Made by a program: the position numbers and the translations under genes
Part shown: positions 12,223 to 23,480 of the stretch, one piece after another
How the letters are laid out: each line of letters starts with the position of its first letter
Numbering within the stretch: position 1 is the first letter of the stretch
DNA from: Carnegiea gigantea
Taxonomy: Eukaryota > Streptophyta > Magnoliopsida > Caryophyllales > Cactaceae
Length of the DNA: 64,000 bases
Direction of reading: 5' to 3'
NCBI GenBank assembly: GCA_029747015.1
Contig: JAKOGI010000421.1
Coordinates: 518,501-582,500, forward strand
The notes under the pieces: model-generated
The model's input: only the letters and a program-made list of their open reading frames with translations
What the model was told of the DNA's origin: nothing
Database searches by the model: none

Positions 12223-12958
12223 TTCATCTTCGAAACTTGTGAGCTTTGACAAAACATATAGGTTATCTCAAATAAATGTGTGTACTTGGCTTGCATTTCT
12301 TCCTTGGTTTCCCCAAGTGGCTTCTAAGGAGCTATGATTTGCTCGAATTACCTTGATTAAAGGTATTTGGTTGATGCTTAACTACTTAATCCTATGATCT
12401 AGTATCTAGATTGGGTGCTCTTTAAAAACTAGACCCTTAGTGACTGCAATGGGTTTGATTATGAGAGTGTGGTCAGGATCTGAAACGTACTACCTAAGTT
12501 GTGAATTAAGGAACACGTCATGTACGTGTTTGAGTTATATAGACAGATTTAGTCCACAAGCTATGGAATTCATTCTTTTAATAAACTTGTATGGTCCAAC
12601 AGATCTTGGGCTCAATTTAGCTCGCAGTTCAAACCTCCTTATACCGTTAGTTAGCGAAACTTTCTAAAAAACCTTATCATCTATCTAAAACTCTAGGGAT
12701 CTTCTTCTTTTGTTGGCATAACTTTTGTATCGATTCTAATGTTTTCAAGGGTCTTCTAATGTCTGTCACCTCATTGAGTGTTGAAGAAGTTCTTCATGAC
12801 CCAAAAGATGATTTTGTCGTCAATATCTGCGTCATTTTACCCTGATGTTTCATGTAGATATCTCTGTTAGTACTTTCATAACATCGACCACTGGGAGTTC
12901 CATACTTTCTTCAAATGCAAATATTAGTCATAGGTCATGAAGTACTACAGGCTCTAAC
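12223..12958 (-). pseudogene. 3' end of Tekay/Del chromovirus pol with chromodomain
   Basis: Minus-strand reading gives, in order, an integrase C-terminal/GPY-type segment (RRFELRAKLSPRSVGPYKF), a HVHDVFLNSQLR-like segment, and the chromodomain end (EATWG then EEMQAKYTHLFE at 12268-12323). These are the standard closing motifs of Tekay/Del pol, where the chromodomain guides integration into heterochromatin. The frame is broken by stops and by an extra G in the TGGGG of 'EATWG'. Only the last ~200 codons are recognisable; the rest of the element is missing, and at about 12959 the satellite resumes. The truncated state shows the locus was rearranged after insertion. Confidence 0.8.
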
Positions 12959-13444
12959 TTAAATAGATAGAACAAAAACACAAAGAAGTACATTCACCAT
13001 TTGTGAATGTTGTTAGGCTTTGTTGATAAGTTTGACCTTGTTTTAAGGCAATGCAATATTATTTAAAAATTTCAGACATGCTAAGAAATGGATACTTCAT
13101 CATCACTAATTTATCCAACAATGATCTCTAATTCATCATATGATGATAAATAATTTTTGTACAAGTTCACTTGCTGTGATATTTTGTCATCACTTACTTA
13201 TCTAATAAGGATAAACAATTTAATTAATAGTGATTACTAAACTTGTAGGTTATTAAGAATCTTTAAATGTAAAGATCATCTATGCATCATTAAGTTAGAC
13301 TCTTAGGTTACTAATGTGCCGAACTATGATCGTTAATTTCTAGGTTAGTGACAAAGTTTACATGGAAAGCTTATCAATGAATTGTCACTGTTTTTTCTGA
13401 CATTGATGACTAATTTGTATAAGGATGACCACAAATTTGTCTAA
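12959..13444. repeat. ~1-kb satellite array, block 2
   Basis: Half a monomer, starting at 'ATAGAACAAAAACACAAAG' and running through the GATCACTAATTT-rich half to 'AAATTTGTCTAA', where the gag-only retrotransposon tandem is inserted. Its left end does not match the phase at which block 1 stopped (near 5360), so the DNA between them is not a clean insertion but includes duplication or deletion of array sequence. Confidence 0.9.
13440..13444. other. Target-site duplication, left (TCTAA)
   Basis: TCTAA precedes the first LTR and is repeated at 25194-25198 after the fourth LTR. Uninterrupted monomers elsewhere read TTTGTCTAACCATACTAAC across this point, which confirms both junctions. Confidence 0.95.
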
Positions 13445-15188
13445 TGATGGAAATCCCTCCATCCCTTTTGTTAAAAAAGAATCAAATCAAATTAGGTAAT
13501 CTTATTATGCTGGTTTAAGGATGAATAAATCATCCAAGTTTTGATTAAACATTGAAACTGCAGGGCAAGGGTTTAATCCAGCAGCTAACCCGTTTTTGTG
13601 TGCTTAATTTCTCAAACATACTAAGGGTTTATGTCTAATATTTTTTATGGATTTGAAGTTCAAGATGTTATCTTTCCAACAAATCAAGTTTCATTCAATT
13701 TGGACTTCATTTGGTCGTTCAAATCAGCAATTAAACCCAAGGTGTCAAAACTGCCCAGCAGGGCCAGGATGAACCCGGTTTTTTTCTTTTTATTTCTTAT
13801 GATGTAGTTTAGCTTAAATCTTGTATTTTTACATATCTTGGGTCCCCAAGATCTTAGCTTTCATGTCCAATTGGAATTACCAGATTTGGAGTTCAATTGG
13901 TTAGTGAATTAAGCTAATTAGTAAACCTGTGCTGTTTTGGAGTCTAATCTGCATGGTTTGGGGAATCAGGCTCATTCAAGGGGTAAATGACGTCCAATTG
14001 CTATGATTCAAAAAGGAGGGTAATCTAGACAACTTGAGGTTTCCAACCATGAAAGAAACGTAGCAATTAGTCATCATTTGAGGTGTCAAACATGCGTTGC
14101 AACTGGAGACAGAAACCGGCTGCTTGACACCCGGTTGCTTAGCCTGGTGGTTTTCCTCCTTCAAGGGGTTTGCTTAAGGTGGAAGGCTGCCAAGCAGGTC
14201 ATTTTGAGCTGCCAAGCAGGTCATTTTGAGCTGCTTGATTAAGCACCACTCAGCTACTTGAGAGAGAGACACGTAGAGCTAGTGAAACGCCACCATTTTG
14301 CAAGCTCTCATTCGACCACTCAAGCATGACATGGCACACATCCAATTTTCAGTCCTTTTGAGGTGGCAGCCATGCTCTCTTACCTTCCTTGAAGGGAAAT
14401 TGAGTCAACAAGGTTTCTTAATACTTAGGAAAGAGTTTTAAGAAGGAAATCTTGTGTTTTGTAGCTTAAACTTTCAGCTTATGTATATTTTAGCTTAAAC
14501 CGTGTATTACTAAGCATAGGATTAGTTTAATGACTTTCCTTGCCTAGAAGGAAAGCTCTTTTCATGTAATCACAAGGCTATATAAGTGCCTTGGCGCTCT
14601 TTTGTAAAACAAGAAGCTTGAGTATTGAAATTAAGAAAAGACTTTGTGTCTTGTGTTCCTCTCAAACACTTAACTTGCTTATCCTTAATTAGGCCGATTA
14701 AGGTGGTGTCCAAGTAAGTCTTAATCATTGATTAGGTGGTGTATCTGTATCCTAATCAAAGGTTAAGGGCCCTAAGCTAAGTGATTAGTGGTGTATCTTA
14801 TCTAATCATCTAGCTTAGAACTATCCAAAATGCATTTAACACACTTGAAGTTCTTAAGTTAGCTCTTGGTTTTAAACCAAAGCTCTCCTTTTTCATGTTC
14901 TAATCAGTGAACTTCATTCCTCTCTTCTTTTTTTTCTTTTCATATCCATTTCAAGCTTAATCAAGGCCAAGAATTCTTGCTTTGATTCAGTTTTGAGCCC
15001 AAACACAAAAGCCATCTCAAAAACCGTGAAAATCACAAACTATGCGTGCTTAGGCAGCAAGTTGGCACGGTGCCCCCGTGCCTTGAAGCACGACCGTGCC
15101 ACCCCTGGTTCGTGAGTTTCCCACTTGTTTTGGTTGTGTTCTTGTTGTAAGTTAGCTTGGGTTGTTCCTTCCCTTGAGACTTACATCA
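13445..15188 (+). repeat. LTR 1 of the gag-only tandem
   Basis: 1744 bp, TGATGGAAAT to TTACATCA. It includes TATATAAG at 14579-14586 as the probable core promoter, with the GACTTTGTGTCTTGTG region some 60 bp downstream, and a short GC-rich stem (GGCACGG/CCGTGCC) near 15064-15082. It has a private duplication of 'GAGCTGCCAAGCAGGTCATTTT' type text near 14190-14230 and a private variant around 14830-14880. Confidence 0.95.
14579..14586 (+). promoter_or_regulatory. TATA box in LTR 1
   Basis: TATATAAG within AGGCTATATAAGTGCC. The same word is kept in the other LTRs at 17930-17937, 21270-21277 and 24579-24586. It would direct transcription of the element. Confidence 0.7.
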
Positions 15189-15192
15189 TTTT

Positions 15193-15204
15193 TGGTATCA
15201 GAGC
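15193..15204 (+). promoter_or_regulatory. Primer binding site, internal region 1
   Basis: TGGTATCAGAGC, complementary to the 3' end of plant initiator methionine tRNA, four bases after LTR 1. Confidence 0.9.
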
Positions 15205-15288
15205 AAGTTCAGATCCTTGCTTGAACCCCACGCTCCCAAACTCAATCCAAACACAGTCAAGCATAAACCGTTCCTTCCTGCGATCACA

Positions 15289-16791
15289 ATGAGTACTAGC
15301 ATGTCTATGGAAGAGAAGCTTGAGGTTCTTTCCAAGCAAATGCAAGAAATAAGTGTGAGTAATCAAGAACTCAAGGCTCGAAATGAGTACTTGAGAAAAC
15401 AACTTGGAAACTACATGAAGCAAAAGCAAAAGCAAAAGGCGTGTGAAGAACCCATCCAATCCGAACCATGGAGGCAAGAACAAGTGTTTAGCCATACTCT
15501 TGATTCATCTAGTGAAGATGAACTATTGAGAATGACTAGACAAGACTCACGGAATCAACCTAGTGCAAATGATTTCAAGGTTGAAATTCCAGAATTTGAA
15601 CGCAAGCTTGATCCTGAAGATTTTTTGGATTGGTTACACACAGTTGAAAGAGTTTTTGAGTACAAGGACATCCTAGAAGACAAGAAGGTGAAGCTGATTG
15701 CTTTAAGGCTTCGTAAGTATGCTTCTCTATGGTGGACTAACTTGTGTGCCAAAAGAGTAAGAGAAAGGAGGTCTAAAATCAGAACTTGGGAGAAGATGAA
15801 GTCAAAGCTCAAGGCTAGATTTCTTCCTTCTACCTATGTTCAAGATTGCTACTCACAACTCCACCATTTGAACCAAGGTAATTTGAGTGTAGAAGAATCC
15901 ACTCGTGAATTTGAAAAGCTTGTGATTAAGTGTGATTTGCAAGAGCCAGAAGAACAAACAATTGTTAGATACTTTGGAGGTCTTGATCCTAGGTATGCTA
16001 ATGTTGTTGATTTGCAAGCTTACACTTCTTTTGATGAAGTATGTGTGCTAGCTCACAAGGTTGAGCAGCAAAAGAAGAGCAAACCGCCCTCACGGCAGGA
16101 AAATCCAAATCCCTTACCATATGAACAAACCTTAAACAAGGGGAGTTCATCTTATGTCCCTCAACCCACGGCATCCCTTTCCCCTTCTCCACAAAAAAAC
16201 CAAACTCCACAAAAGGGCCAACCCCCACAACTCACACCAAAACCCCTTCCTAAAAACATCCCAAGGTGTTTTAAGTGCCAAGGCTTTGGTCACTTAGCAT
16301 CAAATTGTACAAACCGAAGGTATGTTACCTGGGCTGAATGGAAGGCAACTGAGGAGGTCGAAATAGAAGAGGAAGAGAAAGAGGATAAAGAAGATGATGT
16401 CGAGGAGATAGTGATTGAGGCAGATGAAGGTGAAATGCTCACCTTAGACACTTACCACCCACCAAAATACAAAGAGAATCAAAATATTCTTTTCATGACT
16501 TTTGGTGAACCATCAACCTTTTCCCCCACTCCACCCACACCCAAAACACTCAAACGAACCTTCTGTCAATTCAATTCAGAATCATTCCTAACAGTTCCTA
16601 ATCCTGAATTAAGAGCATGTGAGAAAGTGGTTCCAATCATGTTCAAGGAGCCCCCTACGTCCACCATTCAAATCAACAAGGGGAAGGTAAAGAAGAAAGT
16701 CTCTAAGTTCAAAAGAGACTTGTTTTCATGGTTGATTTTATCTCAACCAGAATTGAAGCAAAAAGAGGAGTTCATTACCACTATGATTTGA
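15289..16791 (+). CDS. gag: Gag polyprotein of the gag-only element (intact copy)
   Basis: 500 codons from the ATG at 15289; the frame is open 24 codons further upstream to 15217, but the ATG followed by AGTACTAGC is kept in all three copies and is the better start. Residues about 5-55 are a coiled-coil-like charged stretch (EEKLEVLSKQMQEISVSNQ), followed by a Ty3/gypsy retrotransposon Gag domain (about 85-265; FLDWLHTVERVFEYKDI, WWTNL, ARFLPSTYVQ, RYFGGLDPRYAN). A Pro/Gln-rich linker leads to one CCHC zinc knuckle (CFKCQGFGHLASNC), then an acidic run and ADEGEML, which in autonomous gypsy elements lies just before protease. Here the ORF instead ends after about 90 further residues with no protease or RT motifs. 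Gag forms the virus-like particle and packages RNA. Only this copy of the three is uninterrupted. Confidence 0.92.
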   Translation: MSTSMSMEEKLEVLSKQMQEISVSNQELKARNEYLRKQLGNYMKQKQKQKACEEPIQSEPWRQEQVFSHTLDSSSEDELLRMTRQDSRNQPSANDFKVEIPEFERKLDPEDFLDWLHTVERVFEYKDILEDKKVKLIALRLRKYASLWWTNLCAKRVRERRSKIRTWEKMKSKLKARFLPSTYVQDCYSQLHHLNQGNLSVEESTREFEKLVIKCDLQEPEEQTIVRYFGGLDPRYANVVDLQAYTSFDEVCVLAHKVEQQKKSKPPSRQENPNPLPYEQTLNKGSSSYVPQPTASLSPSPQKNQTPQKGQPPQLTPKPLPKNIPRCFKCQGFGHLASNCTNRRYVTWAEWKATEEVEIEEEEKEDKEDDVEEIVIEADEGEMLTLDTYHPPKYKENQNILFMTFGEPSTFSPTPPTPKTLKRTFCQFNSESFLTVPNPELRACEKVVPIMFKEPPTSTIQINKGKVKKKVSKFKRDLFSWLILSQPELKQKEEFITTMI

Positions 16792-16809
16792 GGGCAAATC
16801 ATTTTTAAC

Positions 16810-16819
16810 AAGGGGAGTA
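16810..16819 (+). promoter_or_regulatory. Polypurine tract, internal region 1
   Basis: AAGGGGAGTA immediately before LTR 2, which starts TGATGG at 16820. It follows the gag stop by about 20 bases. Confidence 0.88.
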
Positions 16820-18542
16820 TGATGGAAATCCCTCCATCCCTTTTGTTAAAAAAGAATCAAATCAAATTAGGCAATCTTATTATGCTGGTTTAAGGATGAA
16901 TAAATCATCCAAGTTTTGATTAAACATTGAAACTGCAGGGCAAGGGTTAAATCCAGCAACTAACCCGTTTTTGTGTGCTTAATTTCTCAAACATACTAAG
17001 GGTTTACGTCTAATATTTTTTTGATGGATTTGAAGATCAAGATGTTAGCTTTCCAACAAATCAAGTTTCATCCAATTTGGACTTCATTTGGTCGTTCAAA
17101 TCAGCAATTAAACCCAAGGTGTCAAAACTGCCCAGCAGGGCCAGGATGAACCCGGTTTTGTTCTTTTTATTTCTTATGATAGTTTAGCTTAATCTTGAAT
17201 TTTTACATATTTTGGGTCCCCAAGATCTTAGCTTTCATGTCCAATTGGAATTACCAGATTTGGAGTTCAATTGGTTAGTGAACTAAGCTAATTAGTAAAC
17301 CTGTGCTGTTTTGGAGTCTAATCTGCACGGTTTGGGGAATCAGGCTCATTCAAGGGGTAAATGACGTCCAATTGCTATGATTCAAAAAGGAGGGTAATCT
17401 AGACATCTTGAGGTTTCCAACCATGTAAGAAACGTAGCAATTAGTCATCATTTGAGGTGTCAAACATGCGTTGCAAGTGGAGGCAGAAACCGGCTGCTTG
17501 ACACCCGGTTGCTTAGCCTGGTGGTTTTCCTCCTTCAAGGGGTTTGCTTAAGGTGGAAGGCTGCCAAGCAGGTCATTTTGAGCTGCTTGATTAAGCACCA
17601 CTCAGCTACTTGAGAGAGAGACGCGTGGAGCTAGTGAAACGCCACCATTTTGCAAGCTCTCATTCGACCACTCAAGCATGACATGGCACACATGCAATTT
17701 TCAGTCCTTTTGAGGTGGCAGCCATGCTCTCTTACCTTCCTTGAAGGGAAATTGAGTCAACAAGGCTTCTTAATACTTAGGAAAGAGTTTAAGAAGGAAA
17801 TCTTGTGTTTTGTAGCTTAAACTTTTAGCTTATGTATGTTTTAGCTTAAACCGTGTATTACTAAGCATAGGATTAGTTTAATGACTTTCCTTGCCTAGAA
17901 GGAACGCTCTTTTCATGTAATCACAAGGCTATATAAGTGCCTTGGCTGCTCTTTTGTAAAAACAAGAAGCTCGAGAATTGAAATTAAGAAAAGACTTTGT
18001 GTCTTGTGTTCCTCTCAAACACTTAACTTGCTTATCCTTAATTAGGCCGATTAAGGTGGTGTCCAAGTGAGTCTTAATCATTGATTAGGTGGTGTATCTG
18101 TATCCTAATCAAAGGTTATGGGCCCTAAGCTAAGTGATTAGCGGTGTATCTTATCTAATCACAAGGCTTAGAACTATCCAAATTCCATTGAATTCACTTA
18201 AAGTTCATGAAGTTAGCTTCGGGTTCCTTAAACCAAAGCTCTCCTTTTTCATGTTCTAATCAGTGAACTTCATTCCTCTCTTCTTTTTTTTCTTTTCATA
18301 TTCATTTCAAGCTTAATCAAGGCCAAGAATTCTTTCTTTGATTCGGTTTTGAGCCCAAACACAAAAGCCATCTCAAAACCGTGAAAATCACAAGCTAGGC
18401 GTGCTTAGCAGCAAGTTAGCACGGTCACCCCGTGCCCTTGAGCACGACCGTGCCTCCCTTGGTTCGTGAGTTTTCCACTTGTTTTGGTTGTGTTCTTGTT
18501 CTAAGTTGGCTTGGGTTGTTTCTACCCTTGAGACTTACATCA
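16820..18542 (+). repeat. LTR 2 of the gag-only tandem
   Basis: 1723 bp, TGATGGAAAT to TTACATCA. It resembles LTR 1 in the 5' part (AATCAAATTAGG; 'GAGTCAACAAGG' at about 17750) but LTR 3 in the U5 end (AGCACGGTCACCCCGTGCC near 18419-18440). It serves both as 3' LTR of copy 1 and 5' LTR of copy 2. Confidence 0.95.
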
Positions 18543-18546
18543 TTTT

Positions 18547-18558
18547 TGGTATCAGAGC
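18547..18558 (+). promoter_or_regulatory. Primer binding site, internal region 2
   Basis: TGGTATCAGAGC, four bases after LTR 2. Confidence 0.9.
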
Positions 18559-18642
18559 AAGTTCAGATCCTTGCCTGAACCCCACGCTCCCAAATTCAAT
18601 CCAAACACAATCAAGCATAAACCGTTCCTTCCTGCGATCACA

Positions 18643-20130
18643 ATGAGTACTAGCATGTCTGTGGAAGAGAAGCTTGAGGTTCTTTCCAAGCAAATGCAAG
18701 AAATGAGTGTGAGTAATCAAGAACTCAAGGCTCGAAGTGAGTACTTGAGAAAACAACTTGGAAACTACATGAAGCAAAAGCAAAAGGCGTGTGAAGAACC
18801 CATCCAATCCGAACCATGGAGGCAAGAACAAGTGTTTAGCCATACTCTTGATTCATCTAGTGAAGATGAACTATTGAGAATGACTAGACAAGACTCACGG
18901 AATCAACCTAGTGCAAATGATTTCAAGGTTGAAATTCCAGAATTTGAACGCAAGCTTGATCCTGAAGATTTTTTGGATTGGTTACACACAGTTGAAAGAG
19001 TTTTTGAGTACAAGGACATCCCAGAAGACAAGAAGGTGAAGCTGATTGCTTTAAGGCTTCGTAAGTATGCTTCTCTATGGTGGACTAACTTGTGTGCCAA
19101 AAGAGTAAGAGAAAGGAGGTCCAAAATCAAAACTTGGGAGAAGATGAAGTCAAAGCTCAAGGCTACATTTCTTCCTTCTACCTATGTTCAAGATTGCTAC
19201 TCACAACTCCACCATTTGAACCAAGGTAATTTCAGTGTAGAAGAATACACTCGTGAATTTGAAAAGCTTGTGATTAAGTGTGATTTGCAAGAGCCAGAAG
19301 AACAAACAATTGCTAGATACTTGGGAGGTCTTGATCCTAGGTATGCTAATGTTGTTGATTTGCAAGCTTACACTTCTTTTGATCAAGTATATGTGCTAGC
19401 TCACAAGTTGAGCAGCAAAAGAAGGCAAACCGCCCTCACGGCATGAAATCCAAATCCCTCACCATATGAACAAACCTTAAACAAAGAGAGTTCATCTTAT
19501 GTCCCTCAACCCACGGCATCCCTTTCCCCTTCTCCACAAAAAAACCAAACTCCACAAAAGGGCCAACCCCCACAACTCACACCAAAACCCCTTCCTAAAA
19601 ACATCCCAAGGTGTTTTAAGTGCCAAGGCTTTGGTCACTTAGCATCAAATTGTACAAACCGAAGGTATGTTACCTGGGCTGAATGGAAGGCAACTGAGGA
19701 GGTCGAAATAGAAGAGGAAGAGAAAGAGGATAAAGAAGATGATCTCGAGGAGATAGTGATTGAGGCAGATGAAGGTGAAATGCTCACCTTAGACACTTAC
19801 CACCCACCAAAATACAAAGAGAATCAAAATATTCTTTTCATGACCTTTGGTGAACCATCAACCTTTTCCCCCACTCCACCCACACCCAAAACACTCAAAC
19901 GAACCTTCTGTCAATTCAATTCAGAATCATTCCTTACAGTTCCGAATCCTGAATTAAGAGCATGTGAGAAAGTAGTTCCAATCATGTTCAAGGAGCCCCC
20001 TACGTCCACCATTCCAATCAACAAGGGGAAGGTAAAGAAGAAAGTCTCTAAGTTCAAAAGAGACTTATTTTCATGGTTGATTTTATTTCAACCAGAATTG
20101 AGCAAAAGAGGAGTTCATTACCTACTATGA
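18643..20130 (+). pseudogene. gag: Gag of the gag-only element, copy 2 (frameshifted)
   Basis: Begins with the same ATG context as copy 1 and stays in frame through the Gag domain. It is broken near 19405 where CACAAGGTTGAG has lost one G (CACAAGTTGAG), giving a stop at 19444-19446. The remaining sequence, including the CCHC knuckle and ADEGEML, continues in another frame to 20130, with a second 1-bp change near the C-terminus (ELKQKEE of copy 1 becomes ELSKRG). A truncated product of about 267 codons with Gag domain but no zinc knuckle could still be made. Otherwise it differs from copy 1 by scattered substitutions. Confidence 0.88.
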
Positions 20131-20153
20131 TTTGAGGGAAAATCATTTTTAAC

Positions 20154-20163
20154 AAGGGGAGTA
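20154..20163 (+). promoter_or_regulatory. Polypurine tract, internal region 2
   Basis: AAGGGGAGTA directly before LTR 3 (TGATGG at 20164). Confidence 0.88.
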
Positions 20164-21881
20164 TGATGGAAATCCCGCCATCCTTTCGTTAAAAAAGAAT
20201 CAAATCAATTAGGTAATCTTATTATGCTGGTTTAAGGATGAATAAATCATCCAAGTTTTGATTAAACATTGAAACTGCAGGGCAAGGGTTAAATCCAGCA
20301 GCTAACCCATTTTTGTGCGCTTAATTTCTCAAACATACTAAAGGTTTACATCTAATATTGTTTGATGGATTTGAAGATCAAGATGTTAGCTTTCCAACAA
20401 ATCAAGTTTCATCCAATTTGGACTTCATTTGGTCGTTCAAATCAGCAATTAAACCCAAGAAGTCAAAACTGCCCAGCAGGACCAGAATAAACACGGTTTT
20501 GGTCACTACATTTCTTATCATCCATGAGCTTAAATCTCCAATTTTTACATACCTAAAAACCCGAAGATCTTACCTTTCATGTCCAATTGGAATTACCAGA
20601 TTTGGAGTTCAATTGGTTAGTGAATTAAGCTAATTAGTAAACCTGTGCTGTTTTGGAGTCTAATCTGCACGGTTTGGAGAATCAGGCTCATTCAAGGGGT
20701 AAATGACGTCCAATTGCTATGATTCAAAAAGGAGGGCAAACTAGACAACTTGAGGTTTCCAACCATGAAAGAAACGTAGCAATTAGTCATCATTCGAGGT
20801 GTCAAACATGCGTTGCAACTGGAGACAGAAACCAGCTGCTTGACACCCGGTTGCTTAGCCTGGTGGTTTTCCTCCTTCAAAGGGTTTGCTTAAGGTGGAA
20901 GGCTGCCAAGCAGGTCATTTTGAGCTGCTTGATTAAGCACCACTCAGCTACTTGAGAGAGAGACACGTGGAGCTAGTGAAACGCCACCATTTTGCAAGCT
21001 CTCATTCGACCACTCAAGCATGACATGGCACACATGCAATTTTCAGTCCTTTTGAGGTGGCAGCCATGCACTCTTACCTTCTTGAAGGGAAATTCAGTCA
21101 ACAACATTCCTTAATACATAGGAAAGGCTTAAGAAAGAAATCAAGGGCTTTGAAACGTAAACTTTCAGCTTATATATGTTTTAGCTTAAACCGTGTATTA
21201 CTAAGCATAGGATTAGTTTAATGACTTTCCTTGCCTAGAAGGAAAGCTATTTTCATGTAATCACAAGGCTATATAAGTGCCTTGGCTGCTCTTTTGTAAA
21301 AACAAGTTTTGAGTATTAAAGTTGAGAGCAAAGACTTTGTGTCTTGAGATTTCTTAAACACTTAACTTGCTTATCCTTAATTGTGGCCGATTAAGGTGGT
21401 GTCCAAGTGAGTCTTAATCATTGATTAGGTGGTGTATCTTATCCTAATCAAAGGTTAAGGGCCCTAAGCTAAGTGATTAGTGGTGTATCTTATCTAATCA
21501 CAAGGCTTAGAACTATCCAAATTCCATTAAATTCACTTAAAGTTCATGAAGTTAGCTTTGGATTCCTTAAACCAAAGCTCTCCTTTTTCATGTTCTAATA
21601 AGTGAACTTCATTCCTCTCTTCTTTTTTTTCTTTTCATATCCATTTCAAGCTTAATCAAGGCCAAGAATTCTTGCTTTGATTCAATTTTGAGCCCAAACA
21701 CAAAAGCCATCTCAAAACCGTGAAAATCACAAACTAGGCGTGCTTAGGCAGCAAGTTAGCACGGTCACCCCGTGCCTTGAGCACGACCGTGCCACCCCTG
21801 GTTCGTGAGTTTTCCACTTGTTTTGGTTGTGTTCTTGTTGTAAGTTGGCTTGGGGTGTTCCTACCCTTGAGACTTACATCA
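20164..21881 (+). repeat. LTR 3 of the gag-only tandem
   Basis: 1718 bp, TGATGGAAAT to TTACATCA. It has private differences near 20490-20560 (GTCACTACATTTCTTATC instead of the GTTCTTTTTATTTC of its sisters) and 21300-21350. Shares AATCAATTAGG with LTR 4. Confidence 0.95.
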
Positions 21882-21885
21882 TTTT

Positions 21886-21897
21886 TGGTATCAGAGC
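21886..21897 (+). promoter_or_regulatory. Primer binding site, internal region 3
   Basis: TGGTATCAGAGC, four bases after LTR 3. Confidence 0.9.
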
Positions 21898-21981
21898 AAG
21901 TTCAGATCCTTGCCTGAACCCCACGCTCCCAAACTCAATCCAAACACAGTCAAGCATAAACCGTTCCTTCCTGCGATCACA

Positions 21982-23452
21982 ATGAGTACTAGCATGTCTG
22001 GGGAAGAGAAGCTTGAGGTTCTTTCCAAGCAAATGCAAGAAATAAGTGTGAGTAATCAAGAACTCAAAGCTCGAAATGAATACTTGAGAAAACAACTTGG
22101 AAACTACATGAAGCAAAAGCAAAAGGCGTGTGAAGAACCCATCCAATCCGAACCATGGAGGCAAGAACAAGTGTTTAGCCATACTCTTGATTCATCTAGT
22201 GAAGATGAACCACTGAGAATGACTAGACAAGACTCACGGAATCAAGCCAGTGCAAATGATTTCAAGGTTAAAATTCCAGAATTTGAAGGCAAGCTTGATC
22301 CTGAAGATTTTTGGATTGGTTACACACAGTTGAAAGAGTTTTTGAGTACAAGGACATCCCAGAAGACAAGAAGGGGAAGCTGATTGCTTTAAGGCTTCGT
22401 AAGTATGCTTCTCTATGGTGGACTAACTTGTGTGCCAAAAGAGTAAGAGAAAGGAGGTCCAAAATCAGAACTTGGGAGAAGATGAAGTCAAAGCTCAAAG
22501 CTAGATTTCTTCCTTCTACCTATGTTCAAGATTGCTACTCACAACTCCACCATTTGAACCAAGGTAATTTGAGTGTAGAAGAATACACTCGGAATTTGAA
22601 AGCTTGTGATTAAGTGTGATTTGCAAGGCCAAAGAACAAACAATTGTTAGATACTTGGGAGGTCGTGTCCTAGGTATGCTAATGTTGTTGATTTGCAAGC
22701 TTACACTTCTTTTGATGAAGTATGTGGGCTAGCTCACAAGGTTGAGCAGCAAAAAAAGAGCAAACCGCCCTCACGGCAGGAAAATCCAAATCCCTCACCA
22801 TATGAACAAACCTTAAACAAGGGGAGTTCATCTTATGTCCCTCAACCCACGGCATCCCTTTCCCCTTCTCCACAAAAAACCAAACTCCACAAAAGGGCCT
22901 ACCCCCACAACTCACACCAAAACCCCTTCCTAAAAACATCCCAAGGAGTTTTAAGTGCCAAGGCTTTGGTCACTTAGCATCAGATTGTACAAACCGAAGG
23001 TATGTTACCTTGGCTGAATGGAAGGCAACTGAGGAGGTCGAAATAGAAGAGGAAAAGAAAGAGGATAAAGAAGATGATCTCGAGGAGATAGTGATTGAGG
23101 CGGATGAAGGTGAAATGCTCACCCAAAATACAAAGAGAATCGAAATATTCTTTTCATGACTTTTGGTGAACCATCAACCTTTTCCCCCACTCCACCCACA
23201 CCCAAAACACTCAAACGAACCTTCTGTCAATTCAATTCAGAATCATTCCTAACAGTTCCTAATCCTGAATTAAGAGCATGTGAGAAAGTGGTTCCAATCA
23301 TGTTCAAGGAGCCCCCTACGTCCACCATTCAAATCAACAAGGGGAAGGTAAAGAAGAAAGTCTCTAAGTTCAAAAGAGACTTGTTTTCATGGTTGATTTT
23401 ATCTCAACCAGAATTGAAGCAAAAAGAGGAGTTCATTACCACTATGATTTGA
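21982..23452 (+). pseudogene. gag: Gag of the gag-only element, copy 3 (multiply frameshifted)
   Basis: Same start as the other copies. A 1-bp loss in the T-run near 22306 (GAAGATTTTTGG against GAAGATTTTTTGG) ends the first frame at 22383. The Gag domain continues in a second frame (22311-22613), is broken again near 22593 (CTCGGAATTTG against CTCGTGAATTTG), and fragments after that include a shortened acidic tail with a deletion near 23123. The C-terminal 90 codons are open again at 23156-23452. It is the most decayed of the three copies. Confidence 0.88.
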
Positions 23453-23470
23453 GGGCAAATCATTTTTAAC

Positions 23471-23480
23471 AAGGGGAGTA
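23471..23480 (+). promoter_or_regulatory. Polypurine tract, internal region 3
   Basis: AAGGGGAGTA directly before LTR 4. Confidence 0.88.

Noticed and set aside
15193..15204. TGGTATCAGAGC as part of a tRNA gene
   Set aside because: Only the primer-binding complement is present at all five sites; there is no cloverleaf.
15181..15495. Minus-strand ORFs opposite the gag copies (also near 15555, 18535, 18903, 21874, 22268)
   Set aside because: They occur only as antisense shadows of gag and show no domain of their own.
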